Shown: positions 10,701 through 19,938 of the stretch, in pieces | Layout: the number at the start of each line of letters is the position of its first letter | Position numbering within the stretch: the stretch's first letter is position 1 | From: Muriicola soli | Lineage (GTDB): Bacteria > Bacteroidota > Bacteroidia > Flavobacteriales > Flavobacteriaceae | Assembly: GCF_004139715.1 (NCBI RefSeq) | Contig: NZ_CP035544.1 | Coordinates: forward strand, 2,483,501-2,547,500 | Length of the DNA: 64,000 bases | Reading direction: 5' to 3' | Made by a program: the position numbers and the translations under genes | The notes under the pieces: generated by a model | The model's input: only the letters and a program-made list of their open reading frames with translations | Told to the model about the DNA's origin: nothing | Databases searched by the model: none

Positions 10701-11083
10701 AGAAAAAGCAACTTTATGTGCTAAGAAGCATCTATTTGGTGAATGATGGCCAAGGGAATTTTACCCCACGTGATATTCCCCGAATGGCACAGGCATCTAT
10801 CATCCATGACATTTTTGTTGCCGATTTCAATAAAGATGAATTTGAGGATATCTTACTGGTAGGTAACGCCTATGAAATTAGTACTCAATTGGGTAGGTTG
10901 GATGCCGCACATGGCATAATTTTGCTGAACAATAAAAAGGGGGATTTCAATTGGATAAAATCACCGGAAATGGACATATCCGGACCAGCCAGATCTATAG
11001 GGCAAATCAAAATAAAGGAACAGGACTATTTAATTATCGGGATCAATAACGGGTCTCCGCATATGTTTAAATACAAGGAATAA
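7775..11083 (+). CDS. FG-GAP/VCBS-repeat lipoprotein with ASPIC/UnbV domain (paralogue 1)
   Basis: A 1,102-residue lipoprotein (lipobox VLTGC, Cys19). It contains many FG-GAP/VCBS-type blades with the calcium-binding pattern DxNxDGxxD, for example ADFNNDGLIDLY near residue 67, ADINNDGLTDI near 306 and ADLDNDGDLEI near 480. A CRTAC1-type ASPIC/UnbV domain follows at about residues 526-590, with TKVIIYQDGK, YVSRGF, HFGLGE and DSLRVIWP. More propeller repeats fill the C-terminal half. Such proteins are predicted beta-propellers on the cell surface; no enzymatic activity can be assigned. It starts an operon with two further paralogues, 5 nt before the next gene. Two ATG codons occur in tandem, and either may be used. 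Confidence 0.9.
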   Translation: MMKRILRYTVLLSIVLTGCQNSPAKRFEKLSASSTGLDFSNTLTATPELNILNYLYFFNGAGIAAADFNNDGLIDLYFTANQEADQLYLNKGNLRFEKITETAGIDNSGNWTTGVTHADVNNDGLLDIYVCKVGSFRNISGKNLLYINQGLNKEGIPEFKEEAESYGLDFSGFSTQAAFFDYDLDGDLDMFLLNHSVHPNMTYGKGSQRLQYDPASGDRLFKNEDGFFRDISEEAGIYQGRIGYGLGLGVSDLNEDGYPDLYVGNDFFENDYLYINQKDGTFKEIISADDTALGHTTHFSMGNDIADINNDGLTDIVSLDMLPEDLETYKTSGLEYPYPSYQYYLKNGYAPQFMQNTLHLNLGDGSFSEIGQLAGISATEWSWSVLLADYDNDGYKDAYISNGIKRATNDMDFINFISNDAIQRRLESGMSSEDMTFIEEIPQKKTPNYFMKNTGQLTFEDVTASWYNKIPSFSNGAVYADLDNDGDLEIIVNNVDEEALILKNLSAGQPNTNYLKISLQGDLKNTYSLGTKVIIYQDGKEQMQEQYVSRGFLSAVPTGLHFGLGESTTIDSLRVIWPMGTSQLIINPDINTKITLKASEAKDTMPSHFLKRSAGIDLEFVENTIPFRHKEPATLEFDRDPMVPFANTNAGPEVSVADVNMDGRDDLFISGAKAQPSSLFIQQQDGQLVSSQEDLFLLDEMNEDTSHVFFDANGDSWPDLLVVSGGNEFREGSRLQPRLYMNQEGTLIRDTVQFKNLETNASKVVVRDLQNDGDLDVLIASDQQPLEFGSSSRQYVYLNDGEGNFQEDNSEAYRAFIELPSVKDIVWADIDKDGEDDMVVAGYWEPITVLKSINGVLKPMANNGLQETNGWWNTLGVADFDHDGDLDLIAGNWGLNSRLKATREFPITLYRADFDQNGTTDPLVTYYEGGKETPFASKDELVKQMPFLNKEFLSYKSFAAADLEQMFTKTALANAEKKQLYVLRSIYLVNDGQGNFTPRDIPRMAQASIIHDIFVADFNKDEFEDILLVGNAYEISTQLGRLDAAHGIILLNNKKGDFNWIKSPEMDISGPARSIGQIKIKEQDYLIIGINNGSPHMFKYKE

Positions 11084-11088
11084 ATTCA

Positions 11089-14000
11089 ATGAGAATATTA
11101 ACATCACTTTTGCCAGGTTTTTTATGTTGTATACTCCTATTTTCTGGTTGTACTTCTGAAAACAAAGATCAGCTTGCTGAAGTAGACTCAAAGCCAACAC
11201 TATTTAATCTTCTCTCTCCTGAAGACAGTGGCGTTGATTTTATTAACAAAGTAGAAAACCAGAAGAACTTCAACATCTTCAAATACAGGAATTTTTACAA
11301 TGGAGGAGGCGTTGCAATTGGAGACATTAACAACGATGGCCTGCCGGATATCTACCTCACCGGGAACATGGTAGAGAACAAATTATATCTCAATAAGGGG
11401 AATTTAAAATTTGAGGATATTACACTTACAGCAGGGGTAGAAGGCAGTAAGCCTTGGTCTACCGGGGTTGTAATGGTTGATATTAATCAAGATGGCTTAC
11501 TCGACATCTATGTAAGCAATGCCGGAAATATGGAAGGTGATAACCATGACAACGACCTCTATATCAATAATGGAGATCTTACTTTTTCCGAAAAAGCTGC
11601 TGAATACAACCTGGCTAAAACCGGATTCTCAACCCATGCTTCCTTTTTCGACTACGACAAAGACGGGGATCTAGATGCCTATATCCTCAACAACAGCAAT
11701 ATTCCTGTCAGCAGTCTTGGATACGCCGGACAAAGGGATGTAAGGGCACAGGATTGGGAAGGTGTACCGGACATTTTCAAAGGAGTTGGAGACATGCTCC
11801 TTCGCAATGACAATGGTGTTTTTATAGACGTTAGTGAAGAGGCCGGAATTTACGGAAGCCTTATAGGTTTTGGTCTTGGTGTGATGATCACAGATATCAA
11901 TAAAGACCTATATCCGGACATCTACGTCTCAAACGACTTCTATGAAAGAGATTACCTCTATATCAACAATCAGGACGGGACATTTTCTGAAGAGATCAAA
12001 GAATGGACATCTCATTTGTCCTTGTCTGCTATGGGAATTGATATGGCTGATATCAACAATGACGGACATGCCGAGATCTTCATCACGGATATGCTTCCCG
12101 AAGCCGATGAAAGGGTAAAATCAGTAATGGAATTTGACGGCTATGACGTTTTCCGACTCAAACAGGACAAAGATTTCTATCAGCAGTACATACAAAATAC
12201 GCTGCAACTCAATAACGGGAACGGATCATTTTCCGAGATCGCCTATTTCAGTGGTGTAGATGCCACAGATTGGAGCTGGGCAGGACTTTTGTTCGATATG
12301 GACAATGATGGATTCAGGGATATCTTTATCACCAATGGAATCAATCACGACCTTACAGATCTTGACTTCGTTGATTTCTTCGCCAATGAGATCATCCAAA
12401 AGATGGCGTTGACCGGTAAAAAAGAATCGATCGATTCTATCATTAATAAAATGCCGATCAGGCCACAACCGAATTATGCATACAAGAACAACAGAGACCT
12501 CACTTTTGACAATGCCAACAAAGAATGGGGCTTTGAGCTCCCAACCATGTCGAATGGAGCTGCCTATGGAGACCTCGATAATGACGGAGACCTCGATCTG
12601 GTCATCAACAACGTCAATATGGTTTCCTTTATCTACGAAAACAGAACCGATAGCTTAACGGATAACCATTTTATCAAGCTCAGATTTAAAGGTCCGGAGA
12701 CCAATAAATTTGCCGTTGGCACCGCAGTAAATCTCTACTACGAGGATAATGTGGTATACCAGGAATTGATTCCTTCTCGAGGATTTCAGTCCTCTATGGA
12801 TTACGAAATGACTATTGGCCTTGGAAATTCAACCAAAGTTGACTCCCTCCGGGTAATCTGGCCGGATGACAAGACTCAGAAATTGGTCGATCTTACAGCA
12901 GATCAATCCATCAATCTGAATTACGATCAAGCTGAAGGAGTCTACAAGCAAGGTAAATCTGATGACATTAAGCCGCTTTTGAAGGAATTGGATAATTCCA
13001 GACTCCTGGCCCATCAGGAAAATAATTACAATGATTTTGACTACGAAGGCCTGATATACAAATTACTTTCACAGGAAGGTCCAGCGCTGGCAATAGGCGA
13101 TATAAACGGAGACGGGAACGAAGATGTCTTCCTGGGAGGAGCGGCCGGACAGGAAGGAGTTCTGTACCAGCACCTGGGTGATGGGAAGATGAGGCCACTG
13201 AGACAAAGTGTTTTTCTTGAAGACAGAGACTATGAAGACACTGCAGCAGCTTTTTTCGATGCAGATGGTGACGGAGATTTGGATCTGATGGTAGGTACGG
13301 GAGGAAATCAGGTTGGAGAAGAAATGACATACAGGTCTAGATTATACCTGAACGACGGAATGGGAAACTTTCAAAAATCGGAACAGATTTTACCTTCAAC
13401 CTTTAAAAATATCTCTACTATAGCCCCATTTGATTTTGACGAGGACGGAGACATTGATGTATTTATCGGTTCCCGAAGCGTAGTAGGCACTTATGGTGTA
13501 GATCCGGATCATTTATTCCTTGAAAATAACGGAATTGGCGAATTTCGGGATGCCACTGAACGGTTGGCCTACGATCTCAAAGATGCGGGAATGATCACAA
13601 ATGCTGTATGGGCCGATATGGACGGAGATTCCCGTAAGGACCTGGTAACCGTCTCTGAATGGGGAACGCCAATAATTTTTCGGAATACGGGCCGCAGATT
13701 GGCAAAGATGACTTCTTCGCTGGACAGTCTTGACGGTCTTTGGAATGTGGTGGAAGCCGCCGATCTGGACAATGACGGAGACCAAGACCTTGTCCTTGGA
13801 AATCAAGGCGCCAATCTTCACTATAAACCTACACTGGAAAGACCAATGAAGATGTGGATCAACGATTTTGACGGGAATGGAACTATAGAGCAGATCGTTA
13901 CCCTTAATGAAAACGGGCAGGACTATCCCCTCCATCAGAAAAAAGAACTTACCAATCAGATTGTTTCCCTGAAAAAGCAAAATTTAAAAGCTTCTGAATA

Positions 14001-14445
14001 CGCTCGAAAGACCATAGCAGAACTGTGGCCAAAACCCGTGTTTGAGAGTTCGATCATGAAAAAATCAGGTATCTCTGAATCGGTCATTGCGATCAATGAG
14101 GGGAATGGAAAATTCAAGATTAAGGTTCTGCCATCTAGGGTACAATTATCTTGTGTATGTGGCATTTCATGCGCTGATGTAAACAATGACGGTTACCTCG
14201 ACCTTATTATGGGAGGAAATAATTTTGAGTTTAAACCACAGTTTTCCCGCCTCGACGCCAATTATGGGAATGTTCTCTTAGGGAACAAAGACCTCGACTA
14301 CAAGTGGAAGGAGTATACAAAGAGTGGATTCTTTATCAGGGATGAAGTGAAACATATCAAACAATTTAAGGACCGGGAAGGCAATACCTTCGTTTTTGCT
14401 GCTTTAAATGACACTAAACCCAAGATCTACAGACTCAATGATTAG
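11089..14445 (+). CDS. FG-GAP/VCBS-repeat lipoprotein with ASPIC/UnbV domain (paralogue 2)
   Basis: A 1,118-residue paralogue of the preceding gene with the same architecture: lipoprotein signal (FSGC, Cys21), repeated DxNxDGxxD calcium-type loops such as GDINNDGLPDIY and ADINNDGHAEIF, an ASPIC/UnbV segment in the middle (IPSRGFQSS, IGLGNSTKVDSLRVIWP), and further blades in the C-terminal half. The spacing of 5 nt from the upstream gene and the 8-nt overlap with the downstream gene indicate co-translation. The three copies have diverged throughout, so the triplication is not recent. The role is unknown; a surface-exposed binding or scaffold protein fits best. Confidence 0.9.
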   Translation: MRILTSLLPGFLCCILLFSGCTSENKDQLAEVDSKPTLFNLLSPEDSGVDFINKVENQKNFNIFKYRNFYNGGGVAIGDINNDGLPDIYLTGNMVENKLYLNKGNLKFEDITLTAGVEGSKPWSTGVVMVDINQDGLLDIYVSNAGNMEGDNHDNDLYINNGDLTFSEKAAEYNLAKTGFSTHASFFDYDKDGDLDAYILNNSNIPVSSLGYAGQRDVRAQDWEGVPDIFKGVGDMLLRNDNGVFIDVSEEAGIYGSLIGFGLGVMITDINKDLYPDIYVSNDFYERDYLYINNQDGTFSEEIKEWTSHLSLSAMGIDMADINNDGHAEIFITDMLPEADERVKSVMEFDGYDVFRLKQDKDFYQQYIQNTLQLNNGNGSFSEIAYFSGVDATDWSWAGLLFDMDNDGFRDIFITNGINHDLTDLDFVDFFANEIIQKMALTGKKESIDSIINKMPIRPQPNYAYKNNRDLTFDNANKEWGFELPTMSNGAAYGDLDNDGDLDLVINNVNMVSFIYENRTDSLTDNHFIKLRFKGPETNKFAVGTAVNLYYEDNVVYQELIPSRGFQSSMDYEMTIGLGNSTKVDSLRVIWPDDKTQKLVDLTADQSINLNYDQAEGVYKQGKSDDIKPLLKELDNSRLLAHQENNYNDFDYEGLIYKLLSQEGPALAIGDINGDGNEDVFLGGAAGQEGVLYQHLGDGKMRPLRQSVFLEDRDYEDTAAAFFDADGDGDLDLMVGTGGNQVGEEMTYRSRLYLNDGMGNFQKSEQILPSTFKNISTIAPFDFDEDGDIDVFIGSRSVVGTYGVDPDHLFLENNGIGEFRDATERLAYDLKDAGMITNAVWADMDGDSRKDLVTVSEWGTPIIFRNTGRRLAKMTSSLDSLDGLWNVVEAADLDNDGDQDLVLGNQGANLHYKPTLERPMKMWINDFDGNGTIEQIVTLNENGQDYPLHQKKELTNQIVSLKKQNLKASEYARKTIAELWPKPVFESSIMKKSGISESVIAINEGNGKFKIKVLPSRVQLSCVCGISCADVNNDGYLDLIMGGNNFEFKPQFSRLDANYGNVLLGNKDLDYKWKEYTKSGFFIRDEVKHIKQFKDREGNTFVFAALNDTKPKIYRLND

Positions 14446-17400
14446 AAAAGTAGTTCTTTTTGCTCTGATATCGGTACTTCTGGGGTGTAACTCGAACGGG
14501 GGTGATCTGTTTAAAAACCCTACATCTGAAGAAACAGGGATCAGCTTTGAGAATACACTGATTGAAACGGACGAGTTAAACATCCTGGATTATCTGTATT
14601 TCTATAATGGCGGTGGAGTAGCTATCGGCGATATCAATGGCGATACGTTGCCCGACATCTTTTTCTCGGGAAATCAGGTGAAAAATAAACTGTATCTCAA
14701 CAAAGGCGATCTGAGCTTTGAAGATATTTCTGCTGATGCCGGGATTGAAGGTAACAGCACATGGAATACCGGAGCAGTGATGGGTGACGTAAATGGCGAC
14801 GGTCTGCTCGATATTTATGTTTGCGCGGTGATCGGCATCAATGGATTTAACGGGTACAACGAACTCTATATCAATAATGGAGACCTCACTTTTACAGAAA
14901 GTGCCTCAAAATACGGCCTGGATTTTGACACTTTCAGCTCCAATGCAGCCTTCCTCGATTACGACCTGGATGGTGATCTCGATATTTACCTTTTAAATCA
15001 TGCTGTACATACTCAGGAATCCTTTGGCAAGGCAGACCTCAGGTATAAAAGGGATTTTCAAACAGGAGACAAACTACTCAGGAATGACGGAGATACCTTT
15101 GTTGATGTGAGTGAAGAAGCAGGGATTTATGGAGGGGTCAATGGTTATGGCCTGGGCGTGACCGTTAGCGATTTTAATCAAGACGGCTATCCAGACATTT
15201 ATGTGGGTAATGACTTCCACGAAGATGATTACTATTATCTCAATAACGGAGACGGGACCTTTACCGATGAGCTCAGGACTTATTTCGGTCATACAACAAG
15301 GTTTTCTATGGGAAATGATGTAGCAGATATTAATCACGATGGATGGCCTGATATCCTTTCCCTGGACATGCTTCCGGAAGACGAGACAATATTGAAATCC
15401 TCTGAAGGCGATGACGATGTTCAAATACAGAATATGAGGATCAATCAGTACGGTTACCACTATCAGTTTACGCGTAATATGCTACATGTAAACCGTCCCG
15501 GTTACGGCTTTCAGGAAACTGCGCTTATCAGCGGTATTGCAGCTACCGACTGGAGTTGGAGTGCGCTTTTTGCCGATTTTAACGCGGATACCGAACAGGA
15601 TATTTTTATAGCGAATGGGATACCCAAGCGTCCTAATGATCTGGATTTTATCAACTTTGTTTCCAGCGATCAGATCAAAAATAAGATCAACAATACGAAA
15701 TTGATGGATCAGGAAGCCCTGAACATGATGCCCTCAGGTGCCGTCCACAATTATATTTTCCAGGGCACAGACAGTCTTCGTTTTATCGACCGGTCTGAAG
15801 ATTGGATAACCGGGGACACTCTTTTTTCCGGGGCCACAGCCTTGGGAGACCTTGATAATGACGGGGATCTAGACCTGGTGACCAATAATATTAACAGTAC
15901 GGCTTCGCTTTATATCAATCAAACCGATACCAATGCGAGTTATTTAAAGCTCAGATTCAATTATCCCGGTAAAAACCGGATGGGAATAGGGACAAAAGTA
16001 TTTTCATACCACAAGGGCAAACTTCAATACCGGGAATTGTATACGGTTAGAGGTTTCCAGGCTTCTTCGGAACCCATCTTGCATTTTGGCTACGGAAAAG
16101 AGAACAAGGTAGATTCATTGCGCATACTTTGGCCAGACCAAACTACTCAGCTTTTGAAAGATATTGCCGTAAATCAAACATTAGTTGTAAGTCCGGATAA
16201 GAATGTTCCCTTTCAGAACCCTTGGTTAGAGAGAGAATACTCGCCTTTATTTGAAAAGGAAGAGGGAAATATGGGAATTACCTTTAGTCATCAGGAAGAT
16301 CCCTATATTGATTTTAACCGCCAAAAACTAATTCCTTATAAATTCTCAGATCGAGGACCCGCAGTTGCCCTGGGAGATATCAACGGGGATGGAGCTGAAG
16401 ATTTATTCTTTGGTGGATCTAAATTTTATCCTTCCGCGGTATACATTCAGACTCAAAGAGGATTTGAAGAAAAAGAAATACCTGAGATCAGCCGGGATTC
16501 TATTACTGAGGACGTGGTAGCATTACTTGAAGATTTCAACAATGACGGCAAGAATGATTTATTAATAGGGACAGGGGGAGCCGATTTTTACAACGAAATG
16601 GCCCCACTCCTGGATAGGCTATATCTCCAGGCCGATTCTACCTTTGTTGGCCAACCCTTGCCCAAGTCTTTCGGAAATACTTCAGTATTAGCGCCTTGCG
16701 ATTTTGATAAGGATGGAGACCTCGACCTATTTGTCGGGAATCAAATGATCACTAACGACTTTGGAAGAATTCCCGAATCGTATTTGCTCAAAAATACAAA
16801 TGGGAGGTTTGAAAAACTCAATATTAATTCCCTGTCATCTTTAGGCATGATCACAGATGCCCTCTGGGATGATTACAATGAAGATGGAAACCCCGACCTT
16901 ATTGTAATAGGGGAATGGATGGTTCCTGTTTTTTTAAGAAATACTGGAGAGAAATTAGTGAATGACGACGTCTTAGAAGGAAATCCAGCCGGCTTGTGGG
17001 AAAGTATGGTAGCTTTTGACATTGACCAGGATGGAGACAGGGATTACCTCCTTGGAAACTGGGGATTAAATACCAAATTCAAGGCATCAGAAAAAGCTCC
17101 CATGAAAATGTATTACGCCGATTTTGACGATAATGGAAGTACTGAAACCATTGTGACTTTGGCAAAAAATGGAAGCGATTATCCTGTAGAAGGACTAAAA
17201 GGCCTCTCAGAACAGCTGGTGAGCTTGAGGAAAAAATTCACCGCATATAAAGATTTTGCAGGTAAACCTATTGAAGAAATCCTGGACCGGGATCTGCTTA
17301 AAAAATCTAAGATCTTTGAGGTGAATGAACTGAGGTCAGGTTATCTGCGCAATGATGCGGGAAGCTTTAGTTTTGTGCCTTTTCCCCAGGAATTACAACT

Positions 17401-17701
17401 GGCTCCTATCCTTTCTTTTCTCAAATACGATTTCGACAATGATGGGAAGGAAGAGGTTTTAACTGCGGGTAACTATTTTGGTGTGAAGCCTTATCACGGA
17501 AGACTGGGCAGCTTTCCCGGCGCTATGATAAAAGGGGAAAATAACGTAATTTTGGGTGATGTCTTGGGACTGGATTTTATGAATAGATCCATCAGACATC
17601 TCAACATCCTGACCGTACGCAACCAACCCTATTTACTGGCAACATTCAACGACGATGTCGTTCAGTTATACCGATTAATAAATAAAAACGAAACACCATG
17701 A
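14438..17701 (+). CDS. FG-GAP/VCBS-repeat lipoprotein with ASPIC/UnbV domain (paralogue 3)
   Basis: The third paralogue, 1,087 residues from the ATG at 14438. That start overlaps the previous stop by 8 nt (ATGATTAG) and gives a clean lipoprotein signal (VLLGC, Cys17); a start 30 nt further upstream would put charged residues before the signal and is rejected. Repeats such as GDINGDTLPDIF, SDFNQDGYPDIY and GDLDNDGDLDLV are of the FG-GAP/VCBS type, and the ASPIC/UnbV part reads VRGFQASSEP, HFGYGKENKVDSLRILWP. The stop codon overlaps the next start in an ATGA, so the haloperoxidase-like gene is translationally coupled to it. Function beyond a predicted surface propeller is unknown. Confidence 0.9.
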   Translation: MIRKVVLFALISVLLGCNSNGGDLFKNPTSEETGISFENTLIETDELNILDYLYFYNGGGVAIGDINGDTLPDIFFSGNQVKNKLYLNKGDLSFEDISADAGIEGNSTWNTGAVMGDVNGDGLLDIYVCAVIGINGFNGYNELYINNGDLTFTESASKYGLDFDTFSSNAAFLDYDLDGDLDIYLLNHAVHTQESFGKADLRYKRDFQTGDKLLRNDGDTFVDVSEEAGIYGGVNGYGLGVTVSDFNQDGYPDIYVGNDFHEDDYYYLNNGDGTFTDELRTYFGHTTRFSMGNDVADINHDGWPDILSLDMLPEDETILKSSEGDDDVQIQNMRINQYGYHYQFTRNMLHVNRPGYGFQETALISGIAATDWSWSALFADFNADTEQDIFIANGIPKRPNDLDFINFVSSDQIKNKINNTKLMDQEALNMMPSGAVHNYIFQGTDSLRFIDRSEDWITGDTLFSGATALGDLDNDGDLDLVTNNINSTASLYINQTDTNASYLKLRFNYPGKNRMGIGTKVFSYHKGKLQYRELYTVRGFQASSEPILHFGYGKENKVDSLRILWPDQTTQLLKDIAVNQTLVVSPDKNVPFQNPWLEREYSPLFEKEEGNMGITFSHQEDPYIDFNRQKLIPYKFSDRGPAVALGDINGDGAEDLFFGGSKFYPSAVYIQTQRGFEEKEIPEISRDSITEDVVALLEDFNNDGKNDLLIGTGGADFYNEMAPLLDRLYLQADSTFVGQPLPKSFGNTSVLAPCDFDKDGDLDLFVGNQMITNDFGRIPESYLLKNTNGRFEKLNINSLSSLGMITDALWDDYNEDGNPDLIVIGEWMVPVFLRNTGEKLVNDDVLEGNPAGLWESMVAFDIDQDGDRDYLLGNWGLNTKFKASEKAPMKMYYADFDDNGSTETIVTLAKNGSDYPVEGLKGLSEQLVSLRKKFTAYKDFAGKPIEEILDRDLLKKSKIFEVNELRSGYLRNDAGSFSFVPFPQELQLAPILSFLKYDFDNDGKEEVLTAGNYFGVKPYHGRLGSFPGAMIKGENNVILGDVLGLDFMNRSIRHLNILTVRNQPYLLATFNDDVVQLYRLINKNETP

Positions 17702-19041
17702 AGAAATTAATCCTTCTACTGGTTTTGATCAGCCTTGGCTGTCAAAAGGAGGAAACTCCCATTGAGGTGTCTCCGGAATTGATGCACAGCACAGTGGACA
17801 AGGTGACTGAGATCATGATCCACGACATTTTTTCTCCTCCGGTGGCAAGCAGAATATTTGCTTACCCCAATATTGCAGCTTATGAAATTATTGCACAGCA
17901 TGATGAGAGATTTCAATCTCTCAAGGGCCAGATTCATGAATTGAAGTCCATTCCTGAAGCCGATCCTGAAAAACCCGTAAATGCAGCTCTTTCGGCGATG
18001 ATTGCGCATATCGACCTAAGCCGAAGGTTGATCTTCAGCGAAGACAAAATGGAAGTTTACAGGGATAGCTTATATGCCTTGTGGTCTTCTCAAAATAAAA
18101 AAGAATTTGAGGCTTCTAAGGAATTCGGCTTGCAAGTTGCGGACCATATCGCTACCTGGATGGATAAAGACAATTACAAACAGACACGCACAATGCCGAA
18201 ATTTACGGTAAATACCGATGAACCTTTCCGATGGCAACCCACTCCCCCCGCCTATATGGCCGGGATAGAACCCCACTGGAGCAAAATAAGACCTTTTGTG
18301 ATTGAATCGGCCGATCAGTTTAAGCCTGTGCCTCCTCCACCCTTTACCATGGAAGAGGGATCTGATTTTTACAAGGAGCTAAAAGAGGTTTATGACCTCA
18401 GTAAACAAATGGAGGAAGAAGGCGATGAATCAGAGGGAATACAAATTGCAAAATTCTGGGATTGTAACCCTTATGTTTCTGTAACAAGAGGGCACCTTAT
18501 GTTTGCTACCAAGAAGATCACCCCTGGTGCACATTGGATTGGAATAGTAAAAATTGCCGGCAGAAAAGCGAAATCTGACTTCAGTGAAACTGTTTATGCC
18601 TATACCAAGACCTCTATGGCAATTGCCGATGCTTTTATAAGTTGTTGGGACGAAAAATACAGGAGTAATTTAATCCGACCAGAAACTTTGATCAACGAGC
18701 ATATAGACGATAGCTGGAAACCTGTTCTCCAGACTCCGCCATTTCCGGAATACACCAGTGGACACAGTGTAGTATCAGGTGCAGCTTCAGTTGTACTTAC
18801 CGATATTTATGGAGAAGACTTTGCGTTCGACGATGATACCGAGTTACCATATGGCCTTCCTGTCAGATCTTTTACTTCGTTCAGAGAAGCAGCCGATGAG
18901 GCCGCCATTAGCCGAATGTACGGTGGTATTCATTATCGTGCCGCCGTTGAAGTTGGGGTTAAGCAAGGGCGAGATTTAGGGTCCTTTATTGTCAACAAAC
19001 TCAGCATGAAAAACGAATCCCAATTGGCACAAACCCAATAG
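17698..19041 (+). CDS. Vanadium-dependent haloperoxidase / PAP2-superfamily lipoprotein
   Basis: A 447-residue lipoprotein (LGC lipobox, Cys15) with the full PAP2/vanadium haloperoxidase active-site triad: K320-x6-R327-P328, S354-G355-H356, and S405-R406-x5-H412. Family members either hydrolyse phosphate esters such as lipid phosphates or bind vanadate and oxidise halides; sequence alone does not decide which. The long N-terminal helical part and GHxxFA/GxHW region favour the haloperoxidase-like branch common in Bacteroidota. Residues after the lipid Cys (QKEET) resemble the lipoprotein surface-export signal described in Capnocytophaga, so surface exposure is possible. Its ATG overlaps the stop of the ASPIC/UnbV gene, which implies they are made together. 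Confidence 0.86.
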   Translation: MKKLILLLVLISLGCQKEETPIEVSPELMHSTVDKVTEIMIHDIFSPPVASRIFAYPNIAAYEIIAQHDERFQSLKGQIHELKSIPEADPEKPVNAALSAMIAHIDLSRRLIFSEDKMEVYRDSLYALWSSQNKKEFEASKEFGLQVADHIATWMDKDNYKQTRTMPKFTVNTDEPFRWQPTPPAYMAGIEPHWSKIRPFVIESADQFKPVPPPPFTMEEGSDFYKELKEVYDLSKQMEEEGDESEGIQIAKFWDCNPYVSVTRGHLMFATKKITPGAHWIGIVKIAGRKAKSDFSETVYAYTKTSMAIADAFISCWDEKYRSNLIRPETLINEHIDDSWKPVLQTPPFPEYTSGHSVVSGAASVVLTDIYGEDFAFDDDTELPYGLPVRSFTSFREAADEAAISRMYGGIHYRAAVEVGVKQGRDLGSFIVNKLSMKNESQLAQTQ

Positions 19042-19045
19042 TCGC

Positions 19046-19936
19046 ATGAAAAAAATTCTTCTGATCATCTCTTTCCTGATCCTGGGAGGAGTCATAGGGT
19101 ATCTTTTTATTTATCCTTATGATTACCTCGTGACAATGGAAGCAAGAGCTAATAAAGGGACGATCAATCAAATCATTAAATTATGGAACACCAGTCTGGA
19201 TAGCACTCAAATTGAAGCAGGTGAAGATCTGGAACAGCTCACCCAGACATTGCACTTTGGTGATTCAACTCATATCTATAACTGGAAAATTAGTTCAGTA
19301 AATGATTCCATTTCCAAAATTAAAGTCTTTGCCAAAGACAGCGCATTTAGTTTGAATAACAAGCTAAAAGTCCCGTTTATGGATACGGATTTCGAAAAAC
19401 GAACAAAGAAAAATCTCAAAAACTTTGCCGATCTACTCGCCAATCACCTTGAGAATATTAAGGTCAGGATCGTTGGAGAGGGCCATTTAGATTCAACACA
19501 TTACGCTTATGTCCATAATAAGACTACTCAATTTGGTAAAGCTGGAGGAATGATGCTAGACTTTCCGCTGCTCGATCCTTTTCTTATGAACAATGGAGTT
19601 GAACTAAATGGGAAACCCTTTATTGAAATCCTGGAATGGGATATGGAAAATGACAGTTTGGAATTCAATTTTTGTTACCCAATCATCAGAAATGACAGCT
19701 TGCCTCAGCACCCCGATCTCAAATACGGTTTTCGTGAACCTGTAAAAGCACTGAAAGCAGTCTATAACGGAAACTATATTACCTCGGATCGTGCCTGGTA
19801 CGAATTATTGGACCATGCTGAAAAAAACGGAATTAAAGTAACGGGATTGCCGGTTGAAGTATTTTATAACAACCCCAACATTGGCGTTGAAGAGCTCAGC
19901 TGGAAAGCCGAAGTATTTATGCCATTAAAGGATTAA
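19046..19936 (+). CDS. Membrane-anchored SRPBCC/GyrI-like ligand-binding domain protein
   Basis: A 296-residue protein with one N-terminal hydrophobic anchor (residues about 4-24). The middle resembles a polyketide-cyclase/SRPBCC-type fold. The C-terminal 80 residues have the pattern of GyrI/BacE effector-binding domains (AVYNGNYITSDRAWYELLDH, GLPVEVFYNNPN, AEVFMPL). In other proteins this domain binds small hydrophobic molecules. There is no DNA-binding domain, so it is not a regulator of the MerR/AraC kind. It begins 4 nt after the haloperoxidase-like gene in the same operon. The ligand is unknown. Confidence 0.65.
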   Translation: MKKILLIISFLILGGVIGYLFIYPYDYLVTMEARANKGTINQIIKLWNTSLDSTQIEAGEDLEQLTQTLHFGDSTHIYNWKISSVNDSISKIKVFAKDSAFSLNNKLKVPFMDTDFEKRTKKNLKNFADLLANHLENIKVRIVGEGHLDSTHYAYVHNKTTQFGKAGGMMLDFPLLDPFLMNNGVELNGKPFIEILEWDMENDSLEFNFCYPIIRNDSLPQHPDLKYGFREPVKALKAVYNGNYITSDRAWYELLDHAEKNGIKVTGLPVEVFYNNPNIGVEELSWKAEVFMPLKD

Positions 19937-19938
19937 GC

